Assembly: GCA_046327915.1 (NCBI GenBank)
Contig: JAXLXO010000033.1
Coordinates: 7,093-71,092 of the forward strand
Direction of reading: 5' to 3'
DNA length: 64,000 nucleotides
From: VGTK01 sp046327915
GTDB taxonomy: Bacteria > Desulfobacterota > Binatia > UBA12015
A program made the position numbers and the translations under genes. Positions 1-8,575 of this stretch are shown here, piece by piece (the first letter of the stretch is position 1; each line of letters begins with the position of its first letter). A model generated the notes under the pieces. The model was not told the origin of the DNA, searched no databases, and worked only from the letters and a program-made list of their open reading frames with translations.

Positions 1-770
1 AGGGCCGCACCGCGATCATCACGCTGAACCGCCCCGACCGCCTGAACGCGATGAACCAGCAGATGAAGGACGACCTGCGCGAGGCGTGGACGATCGTGCG
101 CGACGACTCGGAGATCTGGTGCGCGATCATCACCGGCGAGGGGCGCGCCTTCTCGAGCGGCGCCGACGTCGAGACGCTCGACGGTCCCGGCTTCCGCAAG
201 ATCAACCGCTGGCACAAGCTCGCGATGATCGAGACCGTGCACGCGCTGCCGACGCCGCGCCGCATGAACGTGATCAAGCCGGTGATCGCCGCGGTGAACG
301 GGCTCGTGAACGGCGTCACGCTGGACCTCGTGACCGAGGCCGACATTCCGATCGCGTCGGAGAAGGCACAGTTCTTCGATTCGCACGTCTCGCTCGGTTA
401 CGTGTCGTCGCACGAGATGGTCGCGATGGCGCGCCGCGTTCCGCTCGCGGTCACGATGCGCATGGCGCTGCTGGGTGCGAAGGAGCGCATGAGCGCGGAG
501 CGCGCGCTGCAGGTCGGGCTCGTTACCGAGGTCGTGCCGCACGAGAAGCTCATGGAGCGTGCCCGCGAGCTCGCCGGCATGATCTGCGAGAACGCGCCGC
601 TCGCCGTGTGGGGCACGAAGATGGGCATCCTGCGCGGGCTCGGGCTGCCGATCGAGCAGGCCGAGGAGATCTCGGTCGCCTACCTCGAGGTCGTCGAGCA
701 GACCGAGGACCACGACGAGGGGCCGCGCGCGTTCATGGAGAAGCGGAAGCCCGACTGGAAGGCGCGCTGA
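1..770 (+). CDS. Enoyl-CoA hydratase/isomerase family protein (5' end outside window)
   Basis: Crotonase-fold protein acting on CoA thioesters. The frame is open from base 3, and codons ahead of the Met at 51 encode the conserved crotonase entry (ITLNRPDRLNAM), so that Met is internal and the gene starts outside the window. About 255 residues are visible. The first oxyanion loop (FSSGADVE) is present. The second is unusual: NGLVNGVTLDLVTEADI replaces the normal glycine-rich G-GGG-E-L-CD pattern. The C-terminal ending (ARAFMEKRKPDW-type) is typical of the family. It is transcribed toward the leftward CoA operon and overlaps that operon's last gene by 38 bp. The substrate is not predictable, and dehydratase, isomerase or hydrolase chemistry are all possible. 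Confidence 0.85.
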   Translation, partial: GRTAIITLNRPDRLNAMNQQMKDDLREAWTIVRDDSEIWCAIITGEGRAFSSGADVETLDGPGFRKINRWHKLAMIETVHALPTPRRMNVIKPVIAAVNGLVNGVTLDLVTEADIPIASEKAQFFDSHVSLGYVSSHEMVAMARRVPLAVTMRMALLGAKERMSAERALQVGLVTEVVPHEKLMERARELAGMICENAPLAVWGTKMGILRGLGLPIEQAEEISVAYLEVVEQTEDHDEGPRAFMEKRKPDWKAR

Positions 771-2190
771 CCGCAGCGCCCTGCCCGGCCGCACCCTTCG
801 CCGCGTCCCCGCGCGCCTTCGCGATCGCCGCCGCGAGACGGTCCGCCGACGGCGCGCCCAGCGCGACGCCGTTCACCAGCACGATCGGCGGCTCGGCGAG
901 CCCGAGCCGCTCAGCCTCGCGGCTCGCCTGACGGATCGCGTCGGGCGTCTCGGGCTGGCTCACGCAGAAGGCGAAGCGCTTCTCGTCGAGGCCCGCCGCG
1001 CGCGCGATCTTGTAGATGGCTCGCGCGTCCGGCAGCGGGTCGGCGCGCGACAGCGAGTCGAGCACCGGCCACCAGCGCCCCTGCTGTGCCGCGCACTCCA
1101 CGGCCACCGCGACGCCCACCGCGTCGGGATCCCACTGCGGCAGCAGCGGACGCACCGCCAGCGCGACGCCCGGATCGCCCTGCTCCCCCCAGGCGCGCAG
1201 CGACTCCCACAGGACGCGGCTCGCGGCGCCGCGAAAGCTCGTCAAGTACACGAGGCGGACCGGTGCGTCGGCACGTCCGCTGAGCGCGGAGGGCAGCACG
1301 CCGAGCGCGAAGCGCGGCGGCGCGGGCTCGGCCAGCTGCACCTGCACCGGCGTCGTGCGCCGGATCTCGGCGAGCGCCGCCTCCTCCGCGGCCTTGCGGT
1401 TGCGGAACTCGAGGTACGGCCGGATGCGCTCGGGGCTCTCGACCGCCTTCGCATCCTTCGGCTTCACCTCCTCGACGAAGTAGCGGTGGATCTCGGTCTC
1501 CGTGACGGGTGGCGCGTCCGCGGCGACCTGCGCCCGCAGGTCGTCCGCCGTGGTGCCCTTCGCCCGTGCCCCGAGCTCCCACAGCCGCTCGTCGACGACC
1601 GCCGTGAGCTGTCGCAGGCGCTCGCGCGCGAGCTCGCCGCGCAGGCGGTACAGCGCCAGCGCGGCGCGGGCATCGACCTCGTGCGCGGTGATGCGCGTCG
1701 GCCCGACGCTCGCGGTGCCGTTCGCACGATCGACGTGCGGCGGCGTCCGGCGGCGCATCTCGGCGAGCAACGCGCGGTCGCGCGCCTCGCGCTGCTCCCG
1801 CTCGAGGAGGAAGCGGACGGCCGCGCGGTCGCGCACCTCGTCGCCGGTGAGCTCGGCTGCGTGCGCGATGCGGTAGCGGTCGACCTCGTCGTCGGAGACC
1901 GGATTCGCCGCGGGCGTCGGCGACGGTGCCGCCGAGAGCAGCGCTTCGTCGACCAGCAGATCGAGCGTCCGTTGGCGCTGCGCCACGATCTCCGCCAGCA
2001 GCCGCGCGCACTTGTCGCCGCATTGCCGGTCGACGCCGGCGATCGTGACCGTCGTGTCGCCGACGCGTGCGGCCGGTGCATCCGCCTGGGCGCGGACCTG
2101 CGTCGCGCGTCCGAGGACCACGCCCGCGAGCAGCGTGATCAGGAGAGGCGCCGCGCGGATGCCCCGACCGCGTCGCCGGTGGTCCGTCAG
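733..2190 (-). CDS. Secreted SurA/PpiC-like plus DsbA-like fusion protein lacking the CXXC motif
   Basis: About 485 aa. The N-terminus has an Arg-rich start, a hydrophobic run (PLLITLLAGVVLG) and AQA cleavage near residue 34, so it should be periplasmic. Residues ~40-250 resemble the helical N-terminal region of SurA/PpiC chaperones (VGDTTVTIAGVD, then LDLLVDEALL). Residues ~311-455 resemble a DsbA thioredoxin fold including a cis-Pro segment (PPIVLVNG). The active-site CXXC is replaced by GAAS around residue 320, so redox activity is unlikely. No ATG, GTG or TTG precedes the signal peptide in frame after the upstream stop. A CTG overlapping the upstream TGA is the best start available, so the start is uncertain. 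It is last in the leftward operon; its 3' end overlaps the convergent crotonase gene. Confidence 0.7.
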   Translation of the reverse strand: MTDHRRRGRGIRAAPLLITLLAGVVLGRATQVRAQADAPAARVGDTTVTIAGVDRQCGDKCARLLAEIVAQRQRTLDLLVDEALLSAAPSPTPAANPVSDDEVDRYRIAHAAELTGDEVRDRAAVRFLLEREQREARDRALLAEMRRRTPPHVDRANGTASVGPTRITAHEVDARAALALYRLRGELARERLRQLTAVVDERLWELGARAKGTTADDLRAQVAADAPPVTETEIHRYFVEEVKPKDAKAVESPERIRPYLEFRNRKAAEEAALAEIRRTTPVQVQLAEPAPPRFALGVLPSALSGRADAPVRLVYLTSFRGAASRVLWESLRAWGEQGDPGVALAVRPLLPQWDPDAVGVAVAVECAAQQGRWWPVLDSLSRADPLPDARAIYKIARAAGLDEKRFAFCVSQPETPDAIRQASREAERLGLAEPPIVLVNGVALGAPSADRLAAAIAKARGDAAKGAAGQGAAVSAPSSRASASP

Positions 2191-3875
2191 CGCGCGGCCC
2201 CGTCGGGCGCGGCGAGGTCGGTGGCGCCACCCGCCTGCTCGGCCGCGACCTTGCGCAGCCGCGGCTTGTCGACCTTCTGCGTGCCCGTGCGCGGGATGTC
2301 GGCCGCGGCGAGCGCGAACACGTGCCGCGGCACCTTGTAGGCCGCCATCTCCTTCCGGCAGTGCTCGAGGATCGCCGCGACGTCGAGCGTGGTGCCGGCG
2401 CGCGGCACGACGAACGCGCCGACGTTCTCGCCACGGACCGGGTGCGGCACGGGCACCACGTACGCCGCGGCGACGTCCGACATGGCCTCGATGCACGCCT
2501 CGACCTCGGCAGCAGCGACGTTCACGCCGGCGGTCTTGATGACCTCCTTGAGCCGTCCGTCGAAGCGCAGGGTTCCGGTCTCGTCGAGACGTCCGTAGTC
2601 GCCGGTGCGGAAGAAGCCGTCCGCGTCGAACGAGTCGCTCGCGGGGACGCCGAGGTAGCCGAGCATCAGCGACGGTCCGCGCACCAGAAGCTCGCCGACG
2701 TCGCCCGGTGCACAGGGCTGCCGCGTCTCCGGATCGACGACGCGCATCTCGACGCCCGGGAGCGGACGGCCGAAGCCGCGCTGGCGAAGGTCTGCAGGGT
2801 CGGTCCAGCGTCCCGCGCAGACCAGCGTCGCGGTCTCGCTGAGGCCGTACGCGCCCACGGTGACGTTGTCCGGAGGGAGCAGCTTCTCCGCGGCGGCGAC
2901 GCTGGCGTAGATCCCCTTGCGCAGCGACAGGCGGCGGCGCGGGAAGCTCTCGTGCTCGCAGAGTGCGGGCGCGAGCTGCCAGCCCGCGTAGAACGTGATG
3001 CGCTCGCGCTCCATGAGGTCGAGCGCGCGGCCGGCCTCGAAGTGGTCCTGCAGCACCACTTTCCCGCCGCGCGCGAAGGTGATCAGCGCGATGATGACGA
3101 AGCCGCCCGCGAAGAACATCGGCAGGCAGCCCCACGAGGCGTCGCCCGCGTCGAGGCCGAACGCGGCGCTCGCGACGAACGCCTGGTGCACCAGCGCGCG
3201 GTGCGCGTGCAGCACGGCCTTCGGCTGTGCGGTCGAGCCCGAGGTGAAGAACATCACGGCGCGCATGTCGCGCAGCCCGTCGTGCTCGGCGGCGAGTGCG
3301 GCGAGGCGATCCGCGCCGCCCGAGTGCGGCCGCACGACGTCCTGCCACGCGCGCGCACCGTCCGGCAGCGTCACGCCGTCGCGCAGCACCGCCACGCGCT
3401 CGACCAGCGGCAGCGGCGGACCGCCGCCCGCGGCCTCGCCGGACGCGATGCGCGTCAGCATCGCGTCGTAGTCGTGCTTCAGGAAGCGGGGCGTGTAGAT
3501 CAGGCGCTTCACGCCCGCGTGCCGCAGATAGAACCCGAGCTCCGACTCGGTCGCCATCGTGTTGAGGCACACCGCGACGCCGCCGAGTGCCGTGATGCCC
3601 GCCACCGCGGCGAAGAACTCGGGCCAGTTCGGCAGCAGCACGCCGACCGGCTCGCCCGGCTCGACGCCCAGCGCGCGCAGACCCTCGGCGACTCCCGCCG
3701 CCTGACGGGCGAGCTCGGCGTAGGACCAGCGCACGTCGCCCCACACCAGAGCCTCGCGCTCGCCGAAGCGGCGGGCGCAGTCGGCGACGAAGTCCGGCAG
3801 GCTGCGCGCGCGCGCGGCCTCCGCGACCGCCTCCTCCGGCGTCGGCGTCGGGCCGAAGACCTCGGCGCTGCTCAT
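2187..3875 (-). CDS. Acyl-CoA synthetase / benzoate-CoA-ligase-like AMP-dependent ligase
   Basis: A 562-aa ANL-superfamily ligase: ATP + carboxylate + CoA gives acyl-CoA + AMP + PPi. Motifs are intact: P-loop TSGSTAQPK, YGLSET, the A7 motif RTGDYGRLDE, the hinge/A8 region RLKEVIKTAGVN, and the catalytic lysine motif RTGTQKVDK near the C-terminus. The ATG forms a 4-bp ATGA overlap with the upstream hydratase stop, so the two are probably translationally coupled. Overall look (NWPEFFAA, FFTSGS) is closest to benzoate-, cyclohexane- or acetate-CoA ligases; the substrate is inference. It is the only fully intact ANL enzyme in this operon. Confidence 0.88.
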   Translation of the reverse strand: MSSAEVFGPTPTPEEAVAEAARARSLPDFVADCARRFGEREALVWGDVRWSYAELARQAAGVAEGLRALGVEPGEPVGVLLPNWPEFFAAVAGITALGGVAVCLNTMATESELGFYLRHAGVKRLIYTPRFLKHDYDAMLTRIASGEAAGGGPPLPLVERVAVLRDGVTLPDGARAWQDVVRPHSGGADRLAALAAEHDGLRDMRAVMFFTSGSTAQPKAVLHAHRALVHQAFVASAAFGLDAGDASWGCLPMFFAGGFVIIALITFARGGKVVLQDHFEAGRALDLMERERITFYAGWQLAPALCEHESFPRRRLSLRKGIYASVAAAEKLLPPDNVTVGAYGLSETATLVCAGRWTDPADLRQRGFGRPLPGVEMRVVDPETRQPCAPGDVGELLVRGPSLMLGYLGVPASDSFDADGFFRTGDYGRLDETGTLRFDGRLKEVIKTAGVNVAAAEVEACIEAMSDVAAAYVVPVPHPVRGENVGAFVVPRAGTTLDVAAILEHCRKEMAAYKVPRHVFALAAADIPRTGTQKVDKPRLRKVAAEQAGGATDLAAPDGAAR

Positions 3876-4669
3876 GCGCCGGTGAACCGCGGCGGACGCT
3901 TCTCGGCGAACGCGCGCACGGCCTCCTTGTGGTCCTCGGTCTCGCCGAGAGCGCCCTGCGTCCAGGCTTCCATCTCCGCGGCGTCCGCGAAGCTCACGCG
4001 CGCCGCGTACTCGAGGATACGGCGCGCGTTCTGCACCGCGAGCGGCGGCTGCGCCGCGATCTTCCGCGCCAGCGCGTGCGCGTGCTCGACGTCCTTGCCC
4101 TGCTCGGTGAGCTCGTCGCACAGGCCGATGCGGTGTGCCTCCTCGCCGGACACCGGATCCGCGGTCAGCACGATCCGCTTCGCCATGCCGACGCCGACGC
4201 GTCGGACCAGCAGCCAGCTCGCGCCGCAGTCGGTGACGAAGCCGACCTTGACGAAGCTGAAGTGGAAGCGCGCGTCGGTCGCGGCGACCACGATGTCGCA
4301 CGCGAGCGCCCACGCGCAGGCCATGCCCGCGACCGGGCCGTGCACCGCGGCGACGGTCGGCTTCGGGAAGTCGAGGATCTGCTGCGTGCGCTCGATGCCG
4401 TGCTTGCCGCGCTCGCGCCCCACGATCGCCGTGCGGCCGAGGCGGTCGCCGCGGCCCATGAGCTTCAGGTCCGCGCCGGCGGAGAACGCGTCGCCGGCCC
4501 CCGAGAGCACGAGCGCGCGGACCTCGGGATCCGCGGCGGCGAGCTTCAGCGCCTCGCCGGCCTCGTCGTTCATCTCGGGCAGCATCGCGTTGCGCGCCTC
4601 CGGACGGTTCCAGAGCAGCGTCGCGATGCCGTCCTCGACGGCGTAGCGCACGTAGCGGAAGTCGCTCAT
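3872..4669 (-). CDS. Enoyl-CoA hydratase/isomerase family protein
   Basis: A 265-aa crotonase. The oxyanion-loop segments FSAGADLKLMG and GPVAGMACAWALACD are visible; the second departs from the usual GGG pattern. The end (RAFAEKRPPRF) is typical of the family. The ATG lies 11 bp after the CoA-transferase stop, and the stop overlaps the ATG of the downstream acyl-CoA synthetase, so it sits inside one transcription unit of CoA-ester enzymes. It probably hydrates or isomerises the enoyl-CoA formed in the same pathway. The catalytic glutamates cannot be assigned confidently by eye, so the exact reaction is open. Confidence 0.87.
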   Translation of the reverse strand: MSDFRYVRYAVEDGIATLLWNRPEARNAMLPEMNDEAGEALKLAAADPEVRALVLSGAGDAFSAGADLKLMGRGDRLGRTAIVGRERGKHGIERTQQILDFPKPTVAAVHGPVAGMACAWALACDIVVAATDARFHFSFVKVGFVTDCGASWLLVRRVGVGMAKRIVLTADPVSGEEAHRIGLCDELTEQGKDVEHAHALARKIAAQPPLAVQNARRILEYAARVSFADAAEMEAWTQGALGETEDHKEAVRAFAEKRPPRFTGA

Positions 4670-4680
4670 GGTCTCCCCGC

Positions 4681-5919
4681 TCAGATGACCTTGAGGTCGC
4701 GCAGGCGCTGCCGCGTCGTCGCGTTCACGCCCATCTCCTCGAGCACCTCGTCGGTGTGCTGGCCGAGCGTCGGGGCTCCGCGCGTGACCGCACCCGGGCT
4801 GCCCTGCAGGTGCACGGGCGTGTTGAGGATCTCGATCTCGCCGCGCGTCGGGTGCGCTACCTTCACGAGGATCTCGTTCACGGCGGCCTGCGGCATGGCG
4901 AACACGTCCTTCACCGTGTTCACCTTGCAGGTCGGGATGTCGGCCGCCTCGATGCGCTCGATCCAGTGCGCGACGTCGTTGCCGGCGAAGATGCCGTTGA
5001 GGATCTCGACCAGGGCCGCCTTGTTGATCACGCGGTCCTTCATGCCGGTGAAGCGCGTGTCCTCGAGCAGCTCGGGGTGTCCGATCGCCGCCGGCAGGCG
5101 CTTCCAGAAGGCGTTGGTCAGGCAGGCGACGATGAAGTAGCCGTCGCGCGCCTTGAACGCCTGATAGGGCACGATGTCGGGGTGTCCGCTGCCGAACGGT
5201 GCGAAGTCCTTGCCGTCGGCACGGACCTTCAGCGCCACGTCGGACAGCAGGGAGACCACTGCGTCGAGCATCGCGATGTCGATGCGCTGGCCCGTGCCCG
5301 AGCGCTCGCGCTCGTAGAGGGCGGCCGCGACGGCGTAGGCGCCGTAGATGCCGGTCGAGATGTCCGCGACGGGAGGTGCGGCCTTCACCGGCGGGCGGTC
5401 GCCGCCCTCGCCCGTCAAGCCCATGATTCCGCCGGTGGCCTGCAGGATGAGGTCCATGCCCGGCTTCTCGCGCATCGGCCCGTCCTTGCCGAACGCCGTG
5501 ATGCCGCAGTAGATCAGCCGCGGGTTGATCTTCGACAGCGCTTCGTAGCCGATCCCGTGGCGGTCCATGACGCCGGGACGGAAGTTCTCGAGCACGACGT
5601 CGGCCTTCTCGACCATCTTCAGGACGAGCGCGCGGCCCTCGTCGGTCATGAAGTCGAGCGTGATGCCGCGCTTTGAGCGGTTGAGCCCCCAGAAGTTCAG
5701 GCTGCCGACGTCGAAGGTGTCCTTGCCCTGTCCGTAGCGGATCGCGTCGCCGCGTCCGGGCTTCTCGATCTTGATGACGTTCGCGCCCAGATCGCCGAGC
5801 AGCGTCGTCGCCCACGGGCCGGCCGCCTGATGGCTGAAGTCGAGCACCGTGATGCCGGCGAACGGTGCGGGACGCGCGCCGTTGCCGTTCGCCTGGGAAG
5901 TCCGATCGCTGTCGCTCAT
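4681..5919 (-). CDS. CaiB/BaiF family class III CoA-transferase
   Basis: 412 aa, full length for the family. Diagnostic features are LDFSHQAAGPWATTLLGDLGA at the N-terminus, KIEKPGRGDAIR, the nucleophile region ENFRPGVMD, the central LILQATGG and the C-terminal PTLGQHTDEVL. Members move CoA between carboxylates through a glutamyl/aspartyl-CoA intermediate. In this operon it could provide ATP-independent activation of the same acid that the ligases act on. The ATG overlaps the stop of the upstream AMP-binding gene (ATGA). The substrate is unknown; succinyl-CoA- or acetyl-CoA-dependent aromatic or branched acid transfer are options. Confidence 0.92.
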   Translation of the reverse strand: MSDSDRTSQANGNGARPAPFAGITVLDFSHQAAGPWATTLLGDLGANVIKIEKPGRGDAIRYGQGKDTFDVGSLNFWGLNRSKRGITLDFMTDEGRALVLKMVEKADVVLENFRPGVMDRHGIGYEALSKINPRLIYCGITAFGKDGPMREKPGMDLILQATGGIMGLTGEGGDRPPVKAAPPVADISTGIYGAYAVAAALYERERSGTGQRIDIAMLDAVVSLLSDVALKVRADGKDFAPFGSGHPDIVPYQAFKARDGYFIVACLTNAFWKRLPAAIGHPELLEDTRFTGMKDRVINKAALVEILNGIFAGNDVAHWIERIEAADIPTCKVNTVKDVFAMPQAAVNEILVKVAHPTRGEIEILNTPVHLQGSPGAVTRGAPTLGQHTDEVLEEMGVNATTRQRLRDLKVI

Positions 5920-7199
5920 TTCCTCACACCTGCGGTTGCGTCGCGGCGCGGTCCGGCCGCCGGCACCGTGCCGACCAGCTCGAACGCGCCGTCCTCGTCG
6001 ATGTAGCCCAGATCCCCCGTGTGCAGCCACCCACCGCGCAGCGCCTCGCGCGTCAGCGCCGGCGCCCGGTGGTAGCCCTGCATCACCACCGCACCGCGGC
6101 ACACGATCTCGCCGCGCTGGCCGGGACGGAGCATCCTGCCCGCCTCGTCCACGACGCCGACGACAAGCCCGGGATGCGGCTTGCCGAGCGTGTCGGCCTT
6201 GCGGAACAGCTCCTCCTGCCGCGCCATCAGGATGCCCGCCGTGCTCTCGGGCCGTCCGTACGACTGGATCAGCTCGGCGTCGGGAAACCGGTCGGCCAGC
6301 TCGTGCTTGACGGTCATGGGCAGGCGCACGTTGCGCAGCAGGATCTTGCGCACGCTGCGGATCGGCCGCCGCGGGATGCGCCGCAGCTCGAGGAGCTGTG
6401 CCACGTGGTCGCTCGACAGCGACAGGTCGGTCACGCGGTGGTCCTCGATCGTGCGCAGCACGTTGTCCGCGCCGCCCGGGCCGAGGATCGCGACCGCGCT
6501 TCCCGAGATCAGCCGCGAGAGCACCTCGGCGACCAGTCCGGCCACGTCGTGCAGGGCGTGCGTCGCGAGCGCCACGTCGTCGGGGCCGTCGCCGCGTCCG
6601 CCGCTCACGCGCAGCGAGCTGGCGACGACGTTGGCGTGGCTCAGCAGCACCGCGCGCGGCGTGCCGTCGCGCGTCGTCACCCAGGCGTGGAAGGCGGTAT
6701 CGTGAACGTGCGCCGCGGGACGCGGCTTCGACGTCCGACGTGCGGGGACGAGACGCGGCTTCGCGGGTCGCCCCGCGGGCAGAAGGTCGGGGCCGCGCGA
6801 CACCAGGAGCTGGACCGCACCGCCGGCGAGACGCAGGGCCTCCTCTGCGGCGGGAACGTGCTCCTCGTGCACCACGACCGTGTGCGTGCCGGAGTGGCGG
6901 ATGCGCCGCGCGACCTCGGCCGCCGGCAGCGCGGGATCGAGCGGAACGGCGACGCAGCCGGCGCGCCAGATGCCGAGCGTCATCACGACGACGCCCGGCG
7001 TGCTCGCCATCAGCTGTGCGACGCAGGCTCCGGGCGGAACTCGCGCCGCCAGCGCATCCGCGGTCGCGGCCGTGAGATCCGCGAGGCGTCCGAGCAGCAT
7101 CCCTCGGTGATGCCACTCGAGCGCGGGACGCATCGGCTCGCGCCGCGCGCGGCTGGTGACGATCTCCTCGGCGGTGGGAAACGGCAGCCGCGGCGGCAT
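5916..7199 (-). CDS. AMP-binding (ANL) protein lacking the C-terminal domain
   Basis: 427 aa, against about 520-560 for complete ANL enzymes. The N-terminal large domain is recognisable, with a YGRPES version of A5 and an intact A7 motif (GWLHTGDLGYIDEDG). The P-loop is degenerate: TTRDGTPRAVLLSH lacks the TSGTTG-type glycines. The protein stops about 25 residues after A7, so the C-terminal domain with the hinge and catalytic lysine is absent. The next gene starts at once with an ATGA overlap, and I see no displaced C-terminal domain in other frames. Probably a non-catalytic or scaffold ligase homologue, or a decayed gene still translated. A GTG one codon upstream of the chosen ATG is an alternative start. 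Confidence 0.75.
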   Translation of the reverse strand: MPPRLPFPTAEEIVTSRARREPMRPALEWHHRGMLLGRLADLTAATADALAARVPPGACVAQLMASTPGVVVMTLGIWRAGCVAVPLDPALPAAEVARRIRHSGTHTVVVHEEHVPAAEEALRLAGGAVQLLVSRGPDLLPAGRPAKPRLVPARRTSKPRPAAHVHDTAFHAWVTTRDGTPRAVLLSHANVVASSLRVSGGRGDGPDDVALATHALHDVAGLVAEVLSRLISGSAVAILGPGGADNVLRTIEDHRVTDLSLSSDHVAQLLELRRIPRRPIRSVRKILLRNVRLPMTVKHELADRFPDAELIQSYGRPESTAGILMARQEELFRKADTLGKPHPGLVVGVVDEAGRMLRPGQRGEIVCRGAVVMQGYHRAPALTREALRGGWLHTGDLGYIDEDGAFELVGTVPAAGPRRDATAGVRK

Positions 7200-7227
7200 C
7201 ACCGCGCCCTCCGTGCCCGCCCCGCGC

Positions 7228-8547
7228 TCACGCGCTCACGACGCGCGCGGCCTTGTAGTCGAACCGCGGCAATGCCCCGCGCGCCAGCATCTCCACGTCG
7301 GCGGCGACGCCGAGACGCTCGCGGAACGCGGCGGTGACGGCCTTCTGCAGGCGTGCCAGCAGAGCCGTGTCCTCGCTGGCGCACTCGACGCGGATCTTGA
7401 GCGACGGCGTCGGCTCCTTCGGGCGCACCAGCTGGTACTCGACCGACGGCTTCACGAGCTCCGGGAAGTCGTACAGCAGCAGGGCCGCGTCGATCGGCAG
7501 CATCTCCTTGACGCGCTTGCCGTCGTCGACCAGCACCGGGACCGCGTCGCTCACGCGGCCGTCGTAGAACAGGCGCCGGTGCGTCTCGCCGCACGAGCAC
7601 GGATCGAGGTTCACCGTGACGAGATCCTCGAGGTCGTAGCGCAGCAGGAAGTTGTCCTTCTCGAGGATCGTCACGATCAGGTTGCCGCGGTCGTGGTTGC
7701 CGACCAGCTTGCCGGTACGGCGATCGACGACGTCGACCACGACGAGGTCCTCGCAGAGGTGCGCGCCCTTCTTCTCGGCGCACGCCGAGCCGAGCATGCC
7801 GAGGGCTTCGAGGCCCGCGCTGACCGCGTCGAACTGCGACGACGGGTGGTCGCCCGCGCGCTTGAAGTTGAGCTCGCGCGCCGGGTCGACGCCCATGCCC
7901 TCGGCCGCCTCGTAGTACTTGACGCCGGCGTTGCCGAACAGGCGGAACATGTCGGGCTTGAGGCGCTTCCAGAGCTTGACGATCAGCTCCATGTGGGCCT
8001 GCGTCGCGGGCGGCCCGCACGGGATGTCGAGGCAGCCCATCGCCTCGACGCCGTGACACATGTGCCAGCCGCCGGCGTACAGGCCGTACGGGTGCGCCTG
8101 CGCGAACTTCATCCCCGGACGGAGCCCCCAGCGCCAGCGCGCACGCGCCGACGCCGCGTAGTCCACGGCGAGGTCGTGCTCGGTCCAGACGATCAGCGTC
8201 GGACGGCCGCTCGATCCGGTGGTCTGCCCGATGCGCACCCAGGACTCGGGCGACGAGCCGCGGTAGTCGCCGAACGGCGGCAGCGCCGACTCGCTCTCGC
8301 GCAGGTGGTTCTTGTTCAGCGTCGGGATGCGCGCGAGATCCTCGAGGGTCTGCACGTCGCGCGCGTCGCGCACGCCGGCCGCTTCGAGGTGGCGCTTGAA
8401 CAGCGGGATCGGCTGCTCGAAGACGCGCGTGATCTGCTTGCGGACGCGCTCCTCCTGCAGCTTGCGCAGCGCCTCGGGTGCCATGGTCTGCACCTCGGGG
8501 TCGTAGAGCGCCTGATCGGCGGGGGGCATGCGCAGCGGGCTGGCCAT
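7228..8547 (-). CDS. Phenylacetate-CoA ligase (PaaK) family protein
   Basis: A 439-aa PaaK-type ANL ligase. It has YDPEVQTM near the N-terminus, an intact phosphate-binding motif (TTGSSGRPT), and a Cys pair (PCSCGE) followed by an R-x-FYDGRVSD segment like the PaaK C-terminal hinge. A good Shine-Dalgarno (GAGGAGG) lies just upstream of the ATG. It is second in the leftward operon, 28 bp after the other PaaK-like gene and 28 bp before the truncated AMP-binding gene. It probably activates an aryl- or cycloalkyl-acid as its CoA ester; the substrate is unassigned. Confidence 0.88.
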   Translation of the reverse strand: MASPLRMPPADQALYDPEVQTMAPEALRKLQEERVRKQITRVFEQPIPLFKRHLEAAGVRDARDVQTLEDLARIPTLNKNHLRESESALPPFGDYRGSSPESWVRIGQTTGSSGRPTLIVWTEHDLAVDYAASARARWRWGLRPGMKFAQAHPYGLYAGGWHMCHGVEAMGCLDIPCGPPATQAHMELIVKLWKRLKPDMFRLFGNAGVKYYEAAEGMGVDPARELNFKRAGDHPSSQFDAVSAGLEALGMLGSACAEKKGAHLCEDLVVVDVVDRRTGKLVGNHDRGNLIVTILEKDNFLLRYDLEDLVTVNLDPCSCGETHRRLFYDGRVSDAVPVLVDDGKRVKEMLPIDAALLLYDFPELVKPSVEYQLVRPKEPTPSLKIRVECASEDTALLARLQKAVTAAFRERLGVAADVEMLARGALPRFDYKAARVVSA

Positions 8548-8575
8548 CTCGCCTCCTCGAAACCGTGGCGGGCGC

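Noticed and set aside
733..3744. A single 1003-codon frame that would fuse the acyl-CoA synthetase region to the SurA/DsbA-like protein
   Set aside because: The first half is an off-frame reading of the synthetase, whose real frame is intact. Only the part after 2190 is real.
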